A stretch of DNA of 64,000 nucleotides from Diogma glabrata (lineage: Eukaryota; Arthropoda; Insecta; Diptera; Cylindrotomidae). A program made the position numbers and the translations under genes. How positions within the stretch are numbered: position 1 is the first letter of the stretch; each line of letters starts with the position of its first letter. Positions 1 through 12,603 of the stretch are shown here, piece after piece. A model generated the notes under the pieces. It saw nothing but the letters and a program-made list of their open reading frames with translations, ran no database searches and was not told the origin of the DNA. Location: assembly GCA_963693315.1 (NCBI GenBank), contig OY856186.1, forward strand, positions 376,405,597-376,469,596, written 5' to 3'.

Positions 1-71
1 TTTTGAGAGAGTAAAATTCATTAAATACGTTGCCAATACAACTTTTTATCCTTCCGACAGAGCAACATGTA

Positions 72-645
72 ATAATTTAAATGAATTATTTTAAAATCCA
101 TTGATAAAACAATAAAACAAATTAAAAAAACAATGAGTTTTACTTTATTTTTTGTAAAATTAATTCCAATCAATTAAATGACTTTGATTCAATTTCGATG
201 CTTATTTAATTGTTTGGTATTTTGAAAATGAAATGACCTACAATGAAAGACATCAAAGTTCTAACTACTAATTCTAACGAGAATTAAGAAACCAGCATTA
301 GTTTTTTTCAATATTTGAGAGAAGGCCTATTTTTTGTTTTGTGGACCATAATTGTGTGCGTTATTAGTCTTAATAGAATAAAATAAAACAGCTGTCAATT
401 TTATTCTGGTGCGTAAATGATGCAAAAATTTTACGTCTTTCATTATAGTTCATTTTAAAATGTTTTACTGGAGGTCTTTCATTTTCAAAGCCAAAAAATT
501 AAATAATTAAACAAAGTGCCACACAATTTAATAAAGTTTATTTAATTGTTTGGAAGTGATTGTACAAAAAAATAAAATAAAATTCATTGATTGTTTTTAT
601 TAGTTTTATCAATGAATTTTTAAAATAATTTAATTTAAATTAACT
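72..645. mobile_element. Palindromic MITE-like element
   Basis: The left part (about 72-270) is the inverted complement of the right part (about 425-645), including a shared block around the motif ATCAATG and a second around CATTTTCAAA. Only about 150 bases in the middle are unpaired. No coding sequence is visible. The structure is that of a non-autonomous foldback or MITE. A target duplication was not clear, so superfamily is unknown. Confidence 0.7.
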
Positions 646-892
646 AGGGGGCTCCTGTGCATTTGCACAAAATATTTTTTCATAAATTAATAACATAAAC
701 CCTGTTTGCAACGTCTAGTTCAAGCAAAGCATAAACTGAAACTGAAATTTCGTTTGTTCCGTTTATTTTAATCATTTTATTTTTTTATATATATTTGTAT
801 TCTATTCTTTCCCTTCCGTATTTTCTTCTTTTCTATGATATGGCTACGCTTTTTCGTTGCTTGTGTATTATATATATGATACATGTCTGTCG
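645..892. repeat. Dispersed repeat, copy A
   Basis: This stretch matches 13809-14080 over nearly its whole length. Shared blocks include CCCTGTTTGCAACGTCTAG, GCATAAACTGAAACTGAAAT and TGATATGGCTACGCTTTTTC. Copy B has about 40 extra bases in the middle. No open frame is shared. It is a dispersed non-coding repeat of unknown class, directly abutting the preceding palindrome. Confidence 0.8.
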
Positions 893-1000
893 GAATGATA
901 TAACGATTTAATGGATTTTTGTTTATTGAATTTTACTTTCTCACACATTTGTGAGTTTTTGCTCAAAAAATAAGATACATCACTAATCACCAACCCAATA

Positions 1001-2273
1001 AAATATTGTAGGCGAGGAAATAAAGCACAAACATAGGTCAAACCTAAGCAAATTGGTAGAGTAAGATGGATCGAGATGCGGTTTTTTGCATTCGATTCAG
1101 GAAGCCGTCAGAAAAGTTTGTGAACATTGCCACTTTTCGGCAAAAACCCTCAGGAGTACCTAGGGGCCAGGGCGGGTTATATACACCTCATCTCCTTGAA
1201 CTTGCCATAAATTCAGCTCGAAATTGATTGAAGCTCGTTACTCGGGGATTTTTGGGGTCGCTGAACACGAATATGATGTCGGCGATGACCCTCGAAGTAC
1301 CTAGGGCCCAAGGCGGGTATGCCTAACTCATCTCCTGGAACTTGACATTAATTCAGCTGGAAATTGATCGAAGCTAGCTACTGGGGGGTGATTAGGGCTG
1401 CTGAACACAAATATGATGTCGGCAATGACCTTCGTAACACCTAGGGGCCAGAGCGGGTTATATACACCTCATCTCCTGGAAATTTTCATAAATACAGCTC
1501 GGAACTGATCGAAGCTTGTTACTCGGAGGTTTTTGGGGTCACTGAACACGAATATGTTGTCGGCGATGACCCGCGGAGTACCTAGGGGCCAGGGCGGGCT
1601 ATGCACATCTCATCTCCTGGAACTTTCCATAAATACAGCTCGAAATTGATCGAAGCTCGTTACTCGTGAGTTTTTGGGGTCGCTGATCACGAATATGATG
1701 TCGGCGATGATCTTCGTAGTACATAGGGCCCTAGAGCGGGTATGTCTAACTCATCTCCTGGAACTTTCCATTAATTCAGCTTGAAATTGATCAAAGATCG
1801 CTACTGAGGGGTGTTTGGGGCCGCTGAACACCTATATGATGTCTGCGATAACCTTCGGAGTATCTAGGGGCCAGGGCCGGTTATATACACCTCATCTCCT
1901 GGAACTTTCCATAAATTCAGCTTGAAATTGATCGAAGCTCGTTACTCTGGAATTTGTGGGGCCGTTGAACACGAATATGATGTCGGCGATGGCCTTCGGA
2001 GTACCTAAGGGCCAGGGCGGGTTATAGTCCTCAAAACCCCGGAGTAACGAGCCTCGATCAATTTCGAGCTGAATGATGGAAATATCAAGGAGATGAGGTG
2101 TATATAACCCGCCCTGGCCCCTAGGTACTCCAGAGGTTTTTTGCCGAAAAGTGGCTTTGTTCATAAACTTTCCTAACGGCTTCCTGAATCGAATGCAAAA
2201 AACCGCATCTCGATCCATCTTGCTCTGCCGATTTGCTTAGGTTTAGTACTTTATTTCCTCGTCTATTAATATT
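1001..2273. mobile_element. TIR-bounded element with a satellite core
   Basis: The first about 250 bases reappear inverted at the right end (about 2030-2273), including GAGGAAATAAAG, CCTAAGCAAAT and GATCGAGATGCGGTTTTTTG. Between the inverted ends lies a head-to-tail array of about 141 bp units. The array unit itself is part of the inverted end, so the terminal repeats and the satellite share sequence. No transposase is encoded, and no clear target duplication was seen. A 108-codon open frame on the minus strand here reads through the repeat and is not treated as a gene. Confidence 0.75.
1157..2030. repeat. 141-bp tandem repeat, about 7 units
   Basis: The motif CCTAGG, or a one-base variant, recurs at about 1159, 1300, 1440, 1581, 1722, 1863 and 2004, giving a regular 140-141 bp period. 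Each unit carries the motifs CTCATCTCCT, AATTCAGCT and ATATGATGTCGGC. Units diverge by scattered substitutions, so the array is not very recent. Confidence 0.9.
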
Positions 2274-2569
2274 GTGCTCCGCAGCAATCGTTAAACAACT
2301 ATTTATTTAGACCTCTGCACAAACACATTCATTTTAAAATCAAAATACTCTTTCTGTAAAGTGTCAAAACATAGTTGCCTTGTTTTAAATGTTTGACAGT
2401 ATATAACACTAAAAACTTTTACCAAAACATCCAAAACATTATACACAAATAAAGTGTGAAAGATAAGAAAAAGTAAAACAGAACGTTATACCTGTAAAAC
2501 GTGTGCATGTATAATGATTTAACATTGCACACTTTATGAAGCAAAGAAAAAAACGATGTTTTTTGAGGA

Positions 2570-2810
2570 TGTTATTTTTTATAAAAGGTTTTTTTTCAAA
2601 GGTTACTTGTTTAACATATTTTTATTTCAAAATTTATGCAAATTTATAATTTAATTTAGAATAAACTTTTTTTTTAAATGCCTAACTTGCCTATTTTGGA
2701 CTTAATGTGGGTGGAAATCTCGGCTAGCGCCTTTGCAAACTCCACATGTGTCCAAAATCTTTAGCTTTACGTCCTTGCATCATAATGTACTATTTTATTC
2801 GCCTATATAT
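2570..2810. repeat. Dispersed hairpin repeat, copy 1 (left part missing)
   Basis: This matches 3035-3290. Shared motifs are ATTTTGGACTTAATGTGGGT, CTCGGCTAGCGCCT and TCCAAAATCTTTAGCTTTAC. Copy 1 lacks the left half of the outer inverted repeat seen in copy 2. It is non-coding. Confidence 0.75.
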
Positions 2811-3034
2811 TAAAGTGTTACTTTATTACTGTGATTTGCGGCTTTAAAGTATCACTTTTCAGCTATTTATTTTGTCGTCATAGCTACGTCCAAAAAAGTA
2901 AAAAGCATTCGTATTTGTTTAAATTCTATAAAAATAAATTTTTTTATCAAAGCAACCCCCAAAATCAAAATTTCATTATCCAATTAAAATAGTTGTTATC
3001 ATTTGTTGTCATAGAATTTGGAAAAAATAATAAA

Positions 3035-3290
3035 TATTTTTTCAAAGGTTACTTGTTCCACATATTTTGATTTTAAAATTTATGAAAATTTGTAATTTTA
3101 ATTTAGAATAAACCACTTTTCTTACAATATTTTGCTTGCGGCGAATAAAAAATAGTATATGATGCACGGACGTAAGCTATTTTGGACTTAATGTGGGTGC
3201 AAATCTCGGCTAGCGCCTCGATTTGCAAACTCCACATCCGTCCAAAATCTTTAGCTTTACGTCCTAGCATCATAATGTACTATTATATAA
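3035..3290. repeat. Dispersed hairpin repeat, copy 2
   Basis: The core at about 3156-3270 folds on itself. GATGCACGGACGTAAGCT on the left pairs with the AGCTTTACGTCCTAGCATC side on the right, and ATTTTGGAC pairs with GTCCAAAAT. The loop is TCGGCTAGCGCC-like. It is a small palindromic MITE with no coding capacity. Confidence 0.75.
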
Positions 3291-3509
3291 TATGCTTAAT
3301 ATATAGTCAGTAATAGTTCATAAAGAAATTTAAATTATTTTTTTATAGTAAAATGAGAAATTTCATAGATAATTTGTAAAATTATTCAAGTTGTGTTTTG
3401 TATGAAATCCCATATAATTTTTTGGGAATTTATTCTCCTTTCCCCCTTTTGCAGTGCCACACAGTGGGATTTGTTCATATAATGTTTGGCAAAAAATATA
3501 AGGAGTGCT

Positions 3510-3745
3510 CGTAGAATGTTGAAATTTTGCTCTGAGCCTTTGGTTAGCTCAATTAAGAAAAATATAAAGTTTCACCAAAATTGGCCACGCCCACTACCCA
3601 CCGCCCATAAAACCCAAAATTTATTTTTATGCCCAAAGTTTTTGAAATTTGGCACAGAGCCTTTTATTACCTCAATTAAGAATAAAAGAAAGTTTCATAA
3701 AAATTGGGCACCTCCACTACCCACCGCCCATAGAACCCAAAATTT
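3510..3745. repeat. Two-unit tandem repeat, about 130 bp
   Basis: The block with GAGCCTTT, CTCAATTAAGAA, AAAATTGG and CCACTACCCACCGCCCATA occurs twice, about 130 bases apart. An open frame of 90 codons crosses it only because the unit is stop-poor. A short ATTTTATG tandem follows at about 3744-3786. Confidence 0.8.
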
Positions 3746-3789
3746 TATGATTTTATGATTTTATAAATTTTATGATTTTATAAAAGCTT

Positions 3790-5088
3790 ATTAATTATTT
3801 AAAATTCTTTTTTTTAATTGATAGTATGGAGTTTTACCTTTCATTTTATTATAGCGGGAGCACCTAGCACGACCGAGCAACCTTTTTTTTCTTCCAAGGA
3901 AGTTTGCAATCACTACACATTATAGAACAAATTTTATTCTATCATATCTTTTAAACCATATGAGCGAACTTTATAGTTTTTTTTTAAATACGCAGAAAAG
4001 TCTATATTTGAAAGTAATCACTATTTAAATTAGAGCAATAAAGTTATCTTACGTACAAACACTATAGAAGTGCGTAAACAATTTTCAATATTTTGGACCA
4101 AAATTTACATGTGACTTTACTTCATTATTTCAAAGACAAATAAACTTTTTTTTGGGATACAATTTATGGATTCTTCATACTGAATCAATTTTCTACAAAA
4201 CTGCATCATTACATTTTTAAATTTTATGTGTCGAAAAAATTACTAATTGCACAAAAAATCCCACTGTGCGCCATTGCGGCAAACACCGGAACAAAATAAT
4301 CGCTCAATAACATATTTGATAGTCTATATGGGCCCTACACGGATGATTAAAAAGTCGATAAAGCAGGTTTGACAGTAAACTAATTCATTTACGCCGCCAT
4401 CTGAAAGTTTGCTTATGAACCAATTAAAAAATATTAAGGCTTTTAATCGTGATAAAAACTATCGTATCTCTCCAGTTGGACACATTACACACACTTTACA
4501 AAATTTTTGCGGATAATCGTCGATTTTTCTTAGTTTCCTTAGTCAAAAACAATTTGAACTTTATGTTTTTTGGTGATAAAGACGAGACTTCTAAATCCAT
4601 TATAAAAAAAAAGCGTGACGCGGTTTCTCGACCAACACCCCATCAAAATGTGTACAACGAGCGTTAAAGAAGAATAACTTCAAAAATTGTAAAATAAGTT
4701 GTATTTTTTATTTTGTTCTACTACTATATGCCAAGTTTCAGAAAAATCAAAACTGGTCAAGTTCAAATCTCGACTTTTTCACCTCTGTAGATCACGTTTT
4801 TCATCTATAAAGAAACAAACATTTTCTATACTCAAAGGAAAAAAACACCAGAATTGCAGATCAACGCTCAAACTCTTCTAATGGAGAGCAGGATCAAACA
4901 TCAGTCTATAATGAACTACAGAATTGTCTTGCTTCATATATACAATATAAGTAAAACTAAAGAAAAAAACGAAAATTTAAACGTTGATCAATCACTTCGA
5001 TTTATGAACTATGGAGACAAATAGGGGTAAGCGACACCAAATGTTGGATAATTCGTACGATTTACCGTTTACTATAAATCCTACTAGT
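3790..5088. other. AT-rich stretch without a recognised gene
   Basis: Two small open frames (4449-4667 and 4699-4881, plus strand) have no recognised motifs and ordinary AT-rich composition. I see no repeat with a clear partner inside the window and no splice-linked exon series. Confidence 0.5.
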
Positions 5089-5627
5089 CCCTGGGCTGAC
5101 GCCGATTTCATGTTATGATTACCACATATTTTATACTTTGTCAGGCACCTGTCCCTGACGTGTCCGAAAACTTTTGTTCTACCATTTTTCTCGAATCGGC
5201 CGTTTTTTCGTTTGGCAAGCTCCGAAAAAGGCCGATTGCCCGGAATCTTGTAATTAATTTTTAACTATGGGTTGTAAGTTAGTTTGAGAACACGTGGGTA
5301 AACTTGTCCGACAAAAATTTATCTGCTATCTGCTCTAGTCCGACAACTCAAACATACCAAAATGTCAGTTGTCGGACTCGACAATAGCAGACTCATTTTG
5401 GTCGAACAAGCTTACCCTCGTGTTCTAAAACAAATTAACAATCCCCATAGTTAAAAAAAAAATTTACAAGATTCCGGACAATCGGCATTTTCGGAGCTTG
5501 CCAAACAAAAAAACGGCCGATTCGAATAAAATGGTAGAACAAAAGTTTTCGGACTCGTCAAGGACAGGCGCCTCACGAAGTTCAAAATATGTGGTAATTA
5601 TCACATGAAATCGGCGCCGGTCCAGGC
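5089..5627. mobile_element. Near-perfect foldback MITE
   Basis: The two halves are inverted copies of each other over about 265 bases. Paired motifs include CGCCGATTTCATGT, CCGAAAACTTTTGTTCTACC and GTTTGGCAAGCTCCGAAAA. The centre is a tight hairpin built on GTCCGACAACT at about 5339-5378. The 104-codon minus-strand frame at 5464-5778 runs across one arm and is taken as chance. The class is unknown, since no clear target duplication was found. Confidence 0.85.
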
Positions 5628-5643
5628 GCCTATACATCCATTC

Positions 5644-5677
5644 GCATGCCGTGGATGTATAGTCATCCACGGCATGC
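5644..5677. repeat. Perfect 14-bp hairpin
   Basis: GCATGCCGTGGATG is followed by a 6-nt loop and its exact reverse complement. It lies just outside the foldback element at 5089-5627. Confidence 0.85.
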
Positions 5678-5925
5678 AAACGGATGTTTCCAGTAGCCAA
5701 CAATATAGTAACCAAAATTTGCAGCTCGTTAGCTCCTTCCACACTTAATGAATTAATGTTTAAAAATACTATTTTCAAAACACGAAGTTATATTGAATCT
5801 TACAAATGATTATAAAAATTCATTTTTCCTTTTTTTGAAATTGAATTCATTTATATTTGTTTAACGTATTTTTAAGTTAAGTTGATTAAATATGTACAAC
5901 TGACCTGTTAAAAATTTGTTTTAAT

Positions 5926-5968
5926 TTAATTACCCAAATACCCAGGTAACGGGTATTTGGGTAATTAA
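5926..5968. repeat. Perfect 18-bp hairpin
   Basis: TTAATTACCCAAATACCC is followed after 7 bases by its exact complement. Further degenerate ACCCGG-type motifs follow to about 6010. This is possibly the core of a small MITE. Confidence 0.8.
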
Positions 5969-6047
5969 AACAATACCCGGTTATTTGATTAAAATAACTA
6001 CTACCCGGGTTCTTAATATTCGAGTATTTTACGACCCCTTATTGACA

Positions 6048-6345
6048 ATATACTAAATTATAAGGTTCTTTAGACTTTTATCTATCGTGCGCAATATATT
6101 TCAAATTATAAAATAAAGTGTGCAGTATAACTATAATAACATTGCACACGAAAAATCGACATATTCATACAGAGCTCTAATGTAAAACAAAAACAGGATT
6201 TTGACAATATACTAAATTAAGGTTGCACTCTTTATTTTTAATTATAGTGTGCAATGTATTTCAAATTATGAAATAAAGTGTGCAGTATAACGATAATAAC
6301 GTTGCACACGAAAAATCAAGACATTCATGCAGAGCTCTAAATATT
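6048..6345. repeat. Two-unit tandem repeat, about 160 bp
   Basis: AATATACTAAATTA, AAATAAAGTGTGCAGTATAA, TTGCACACGAAAAATC and CAGAGCTCTAA appear in the same order in both units. The second unit has lost a few bases near its start. Non-coding. Confidence 0.85.
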
Positions 6346-6735
6346 ATTCTCATGAAAATAATAACGCGTGTAATTATCGTTGTAAAAAACCTATAATAAA
6401 ACTGTTTTTGTAGTTGTCGGAAGGATACATTTTTTTTAAATACTCCAACATTTAATTTTTACTTCAAATATGATGCTTTGCCTTGTATTAAAAATAAAAA
6501 TAGATTATTTTTCTGAATGGCTTGTAAAATTATGCAAGTATTATTAATAAAATAAATAAAAAGAATGACGAAAAGTACTATGTTTCTTTTCTGAATATAG
6601 AATGAAAGAAAATAATAAAATCGACTTCAAAGGAGAGAAATAAAAAATTAAATAATTTTACTCTTACGAGTAAGAACGATATTAAAAATATATAGTACAT
6701 TTTGCTGTTTTGTCGTGAAATTTATTCACGCCAGT

Positions 6736-6800
6736 GTTTCTCAACCAGTGGTCCATGGACCATTAGTGGATGGCAGAAAAAGCTCAGTGGTCTGCGAATT
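6736..6800. mobile_element. hAT-like transposon end
   Basis: CAGTGTTTCTCAACC followed by AGTGGTCC is the form of terminal inverted repeat common in hAT elements (established family knowledge). The matching inverted end was not found nearby, so this is probably a truncated relic. The next sequence is a different palindromic repeat. Confidence 0.45.
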
Positions 6801-6852
6801 TATTTATATTTATTCCAAGTTACAATTTTATTTTATTCGAGCGCTTTTTTCA

Positions 6853-7512
6853 CTCCTCAAATGTGAATACTATTTCGCAAATTAAATTTTTTTTCTACGA
6901 TAGCATATAAAAATTCTATTTTTATGCAGGCTTAATCCCTTGTGGAAATGTTTTTTTCCGGTAGTGTAAAATCATATAATAAATATCATAACAAAAAATA
7001 CATTTCTATTTATGATAAATTATTTAATTACATAATTGGCGAAAATTATTTTACACTAGTGCAAAAAAAACATTTTCAAAAGGGATTAAGTCTGCATAAA
7101 AAAGGAATTTTTTCTGCATAAAAAAGAATGCTATCGTAGAAAATAGTATATTTTCCTACAAGAGATGAAAACATTGTTTTTTTCGTGAGTAAACATTTGT
7201 TCACGAGACGCGCCAGCGTCGAGTGAGACATGTTTACGAACGAAAAACGTTTTTATCTCGCGTAGGAAATACAATTTTTTCTATGATAGTAATATATAAT
7301 CGATATTTACTATAAATTATAAAGTTATAAATCGACAACAAAACATTCAAAATTCATATTCTATTTTTCATGGTTACGTTGTTTAAAATACTTTGTAAAA
7401 TTATATGAAAAACCATAGCAACTATAATTTGTTATTTTTTTACACTAGTGAGTTTACTTTTCGCATAGAAAAAAATTTTAATTTGTGAAATAGTGTTCAC
7501 ATTTGAGAAATG
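6853..7512. repeat. Nested palindromic repeats
   Basis: Three inverted repeats are stacked here. The outer pair is CTCAAATGTGAA with its inverted partner near 7500. Inside it, about 6890-7145 folds around GGCTTAATCCCTT and CTACGATAGCAT. A third, at about 7150-7270, folds around TTTCCTAC and GTAAACAT. Non-coding; this looks like MITE-in-MITE insertion. A block reading TTACAATTTTATTTTATTCG just upstream recurs at about 8669. Confidence 0.7.
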
Positions 7513-10500
7513 TCTTACAACAACGCATTAAAAAATTTAAAGACAAAGGTTCCACACCATGTATGAGTGGAGTGTTGTTGGACGAAAATTAAAAATTGTG
7601 TTTGGATATGACCATCCTTTCTATCCAGCAGATTATTCATTGAGAAAGCCCCAACAGCTCGGTGTAACTGATTATTAAAATTTGATGGGTTTTTATACTG
7701 TAATTTGACGGTTTGAAGGAACTTTTGAATACGTTTTTGTTTAGTCTATGTGATTGATGACCCTTTTTTCTGTCATCTTTAAGATCTTTGGTATCCTCAA
7801 ACTAGGATCTTAGTAAATAATCGTCACTTATGTCATTGCGTTTCTGATTAGTTTCTTTAAAAAAAATTTTTGAAACAAAAAGTTTATTTTTGCTTTAATG
7901 TCAAACCAAGCTACTGAAACAATTAAACAATAACAGAATATAAACTTTATATACATATAATTAATCTAATTTCTTTTTTGCCACCACTAATGACAGTTTA
8001 CATTAATGTTTACAAATTTGTTACATAGAAAATTATAACTATAACACAAGGGTTGGAAGATCCACTAACGATGATAGAATGATTATAAATTTTGTATTCA
8101 ACAATTTTGATTTAATTTGCTCTATACCTCAGTATGTGAGTAATTACATATCAACACGCCTTCATAAAAACTGTTAGCATTTATAACAACAAAAAGTAAA
8201 AGTCATCAAAAAATGTTTTATGTTTTACGTTGATATCCTTAAATTTATGTTTTTTGTTTTTATGTTGCACGATTGTAGTTTTGTAGTACAACTAAACGAA
8301 AGTTATGGTTAAATGTAGAAAATTAGTATTCCCTCTATTAAAATAAAACCAACCATATGTCACAAATTATAAGTTAACACAAAAAATTTATGATTTTCTG
8401 TTTGTGTTTAGGGTAACTTTTGATACGAGATGAGCTTCGTTACAAAAATAACTGATTGAGTTTAGTATTCTTTACAAGCTACTGACCAATATGTAGTATC
8501 CCTATACTATAGTTAGACTTACTAATTGATACTAACGGTATATTCGTTAAACAGAATAGATGGGTACGAGCATTAGAGTCACGCCTAAAACTTGTCTTCA
8601 ACTTACCAAATTTTACATTTTATTGGATGTAAAACAAAAATCCTTATAACTCGTATTAAGAGATTAGATTTACAATTTTATTTTATTCGAGCAATCATTT
8701 CACTCTTCATAGTATTATTCATAAATAAGTTAAAATTGTTCTTAGTTGTAAAAGTAGAATTTTTGTTTTTTCGATTTCACTCCTTCGGAGAAGATTAAAT
8801 TTTTCTTTTCTCTCATACCATTTGCAAAAGAAAAAAATTTTTAGAACAAAACATACAAAATATTTACAAAAATTATTTATTTTTACGTTGGAAAGCGTAA
8901 AAGCAAATTTGAAGCAAAAATAAACTGTATGAGTATTTGAAAGATCTTATTTCAATTTAAGAGTTAGAACGATAGTATATTATTTTCACTCCTGTATTTG
9001 GAAGTGTTATATTTTTCTAAAGCTACTCGCTTTGAAAGAACAGAGTAGAGGAATGATACAAGGAGCGTTTCCAACTCTGGTTTAATTTAATCGGAAGCGA
9101 TTTTATTATTTGTTCGCAAAAGTTGTTATTACTGAAAAGAAAGACATAAATATAACAACCATGAGAAACTATTAAAATCTTTCCACTAACTAGTTTTTGC
9201 ATATCTCTACGTTTTGGGTAAACCCGAATCCAAATAAGCAGAATTTTGGCTTCAGTTTGTCAAATGAAATAAATATGTTATTTCCGGTCAAATTTTCTCT
9301 GAAACACTTATGTAACCGCGTTATTAATTTATAAGGACCATCGTTGTGGACCATAGTTGTGGTTCTATATTTTACTCTGTCCATATCTACGAATAAAAAT
9401 TATATGGAAAAAGGTCACTAAAGATGTAAATGTTATATGGTATCCGTTACAAATATCTCCTGCGATTAAAATATATAACAAAATTCTACACAATTTTTAC
9501 ACAAAAATATAAGATCTGTAACGATCGCAATAATCGCGAAACAATAATAAAACCAAATTCATCTTCGTTTTCAATTCAATAAAAATGCATTTCATTAGTT
9601 TCCGTTCATTTTTTTACATTAATAATAATTTTAAAATTTTCTAAAACTTAACTGCTAGTTAAATTTTGAATATACTATAAAAAGCAAACGAACGTACTAA
9701 ATTTTTATTTCCAATGCTAATGAACAGACGTCGTTGTTAATCATTTGCTGAATTTTCCGATATTACACGATTGATTAGAAGAGGTCAAAAAGCAAAATCA
9801 CATTTTTTGCAATTTTTAATTTGGAAAAAATTATTATTCATTCCATTTTTGGCTTTTCAAAAGAAAAGTTTCAATTCAGTTTTGTTATTAAACATTACCT
9901 AAAACTTATCAAAAATAAATAATAATTACATTTGATTTTGATTTTAAAAAGAAATTTCTTTAATTTATACAAAAAAAGTTAACACTGTTTTCATTAGTGT
10001 GTGATTTGGATGTCTATTTTGTTTGATAAATAAGCAAAAAAAAAGTTATTGATTTATTAAATACAAGTGATAAATTATTAATGATTGTTTACTTACAACA
10101 TCATCAAAATAAATTAAGAATTCCTGAAATCTGCTTTATAAATTGTGGCAGTACATGAAGATAAAGTATCCACTGATGTTATCGAAAGTATGAATAGCAA
10201 GGATAACAGTGATCGAAGCTATTACCACAGTTAGAGACAATCGTTTGTTTGATGGTTTTTCCGGTTGTTAAAACTGTATGGATTCAAAGGCAGATATATA
10301 AATGGGAAGTTAAAAGGTCAAACGCTAGTCAAGGGATATTGGAAAATCAAACAAATAACCTAAAGCAACAGAATATTGATGACATCAATCAACAGTTACA
10401 ACTTAAGGTATTTTTTATTAATATGTATGTTAATTTTAATTTAAACATTAAATATTAGAATGGCAAGATAAAATTAAGAAACATATAAGAGATTTCCGAA

Positions 10501-11930
10501 TCCAAGATTCGCTGGTGACAAATTTTTAGTTAACAAAGGTCCAATGATTATAACGTGGCACCGTAACAGGTCCAACAACCAAATATTACAGATCATAAAA
10601 CTCAGTAGATAATGAATGCAACCAGAACTCCTCTGAAACTTTGACTGTCCGACCTAGAATGAATGATAAATCAGGTGTGACCGATATTCGTAAGCCAATT
10701 AGAATCAACAGAAACTATTCATTGGTTGTGGCTTGTGTTACCCGGTTCTAATGAGAGCTTAGGGGCTTAGTAGGTTCTGAAAACAGGTTTAAAACTGACC
10801 GCCTTATCTTATGTAGAACTTTAACCATTTTGACAATAATAGAGAACAAGACAATGTGCTAGTTACGACGATGTTTGCGCACTTTATAAGTAGAACCATC
10901 GAATTAAGATACATAATTTAATTGGCAATCCCGAAAATTTGAACCAATAGATTTACATAGCCTATTAAAAATTTATTGCCGTTACAATGTGTTTTTTTTT
11001 ATCAAAATGATTCTAAATTTGAGTAATCGTGTTAGTCAATTGCACGATAACTTGGTGTTGAAAATTTATTATTCCTAGAGATCGTTGGAAAATAAGAGAA
11101 GTTGGGGGAGAAAAATCCTGTACAGCTTCGAATTTGAACAGCAGAAGACTGCTCACCATTTTCTGTGATCTCGTGACTAACAATGTTTAGTATGGTAGCA
11201 ATGAATTCTTATTTCGAAGGTTTTTTGTAAGCTATAATATACTGAAATAAAAGACAGATGAGGTCGCAAGTTTAATCTGTCTTTGTTACGAAGTTGTTTT
11301 CTCCGTAAAAATTCTTTTGTCTACACAACTTTCTTATGCATGAATCCTCGCGATCGATACAAGTTATCGTCTTTTTATTCATATCTTTTTCAACCCTGTT
11401 TGCAATGATTTTTTATTTTCCGATTGCTGTTTGATTTTGATATGTTGTTGATTCATAAGTTTTTTTTATATATACTTGAACATATGGTAATTGATAGTCA
11501 CTTCTGAGAATATAATCAACCACTTGGGTGGTGTTTATCTTTTCAACATTTTTTTTATATTTTTTATTTAAAAAGGAAAATGGAAACTAAAGTGGTGTGA
11601 TATTGTGGATGTTTAGAACCAATAGTTTTGTATTTTATGGTGGTTCTGTGGTTCTAAAACTACCAGTAGTGTGGATGTCCGGTTGCGTTAATCATGGAAG
11701 TTAGCTATCGGTTGTATCAATTTTGGAAAATCTAAATGACCAGCTGCGCCTATTTTGGAGGTTCTCGTTGTCTCCGGTGGGTTTATTCTGATAGTGACTC
11801 AGCGGTCACCTTTACTCAACAGAGTTTCCACTAAATGTATAAAAATAAAATGATGAAGATTACTCACTACTTGAGGTCCTTCCTTTCAATGTTGGTTCTC
11901 ATATGTTTTGAAAGAAACAATTGTAATTTC
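7513..11930. other. AT-rich region, no supported gene
   Basis: Only short open frames occur, for example 8592-8798 (+), 9190-9384 (-) and 10249-10458 (+). None has a motif I recognise. The frame at 10249-10458 is followed at about 10406 by AAG/GTATTT, which could be a splice donor, but I could not find partner exons. I see no long repeat apart from the short block shared with 6818. Confidence 0.4.
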
Positions 11931-11939
11931 TTCGGTAAA

Positions 11940-12260
11940 TTTTTCTTACTGGATTTATTAAACACCTTTTTTTAAATTACTTTCTATGAATTTTTATTTA
12001 ACACTTTTGAATAATTTTCTATGAATTTCTAATTTAAAGATTTTCTTGTACACACTTTTCCAAGGGAAAATTCTTTATGAATTTTCTTTTTAATTTTGCA
12101 GAATACTTTTTGATAGAAATAATTTTCTTTGAATTTTTATTTAGAGATTTTATTCATTAGAATATAATTTTCTATGTATTTTAGTTTCAAGCCTTTCTTG
12201 AACATTTAAAAAAATTTTTTTAGAATTTTCATTTAAAGATTTTTTTGAGTGCTGAAGTAA
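11940..12260. repeat. Degenerate tandem repeat, about 60 bp
   Basis: Variants of AATTTTCTATGAATTTTTAT and AAAGATTTTCTTG recur about every 60 bases, with many indels. It is an old, decaying array without coding potential. Confidence 0.6.
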
Positions 12261-12603
12261 GTGCTGAAGTAATTATTATTTAACTATGGATTACAACACC
12301 AAGGTTTTGATAGTTGATATTTAAGTTGGTTAATTTTAATTATTGTTAGGGAAAATTTTGTCTTATCGACGAGTTTTGATGAGAATTATTTAATTTTCAA
12401 TTATTTGGAAAGGAAATGAGGGAACGTGAAACATTTATTTTGTTGCACACAATGTCACATTTAAACATTGGCATTTTCATTTGGCGTGGAAATTTTTAGG
12501 TTTTATTTAACATTATAATTATTTTCAATTAGAAATGTTTGGTTTCGGATTTTTATATAGAATAGGAGTTTTATGTTGTTTGTTTAGATAGAATCTTGAT
12601 TGG

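Noticed and set aside
1892..2218. 108-codon minus-strand frame
   Set aside because: Lies wholly in the right inverted end and the 141-bp repeat; other units do not keep the frame.
3486..3758. 90-codon plus-strand frame
   Set aside because: It is the translation of a two-unit tandem repeat.
5464..5778. 104-codon minus-strand frame
   Set aside because: Runs across one arm of a palindrome and the adjacent hairpin.
10249..10458. Host exon ending in a splice donor
   Set aside because: Donor is weak and no neighbouring exon or domain could be found.
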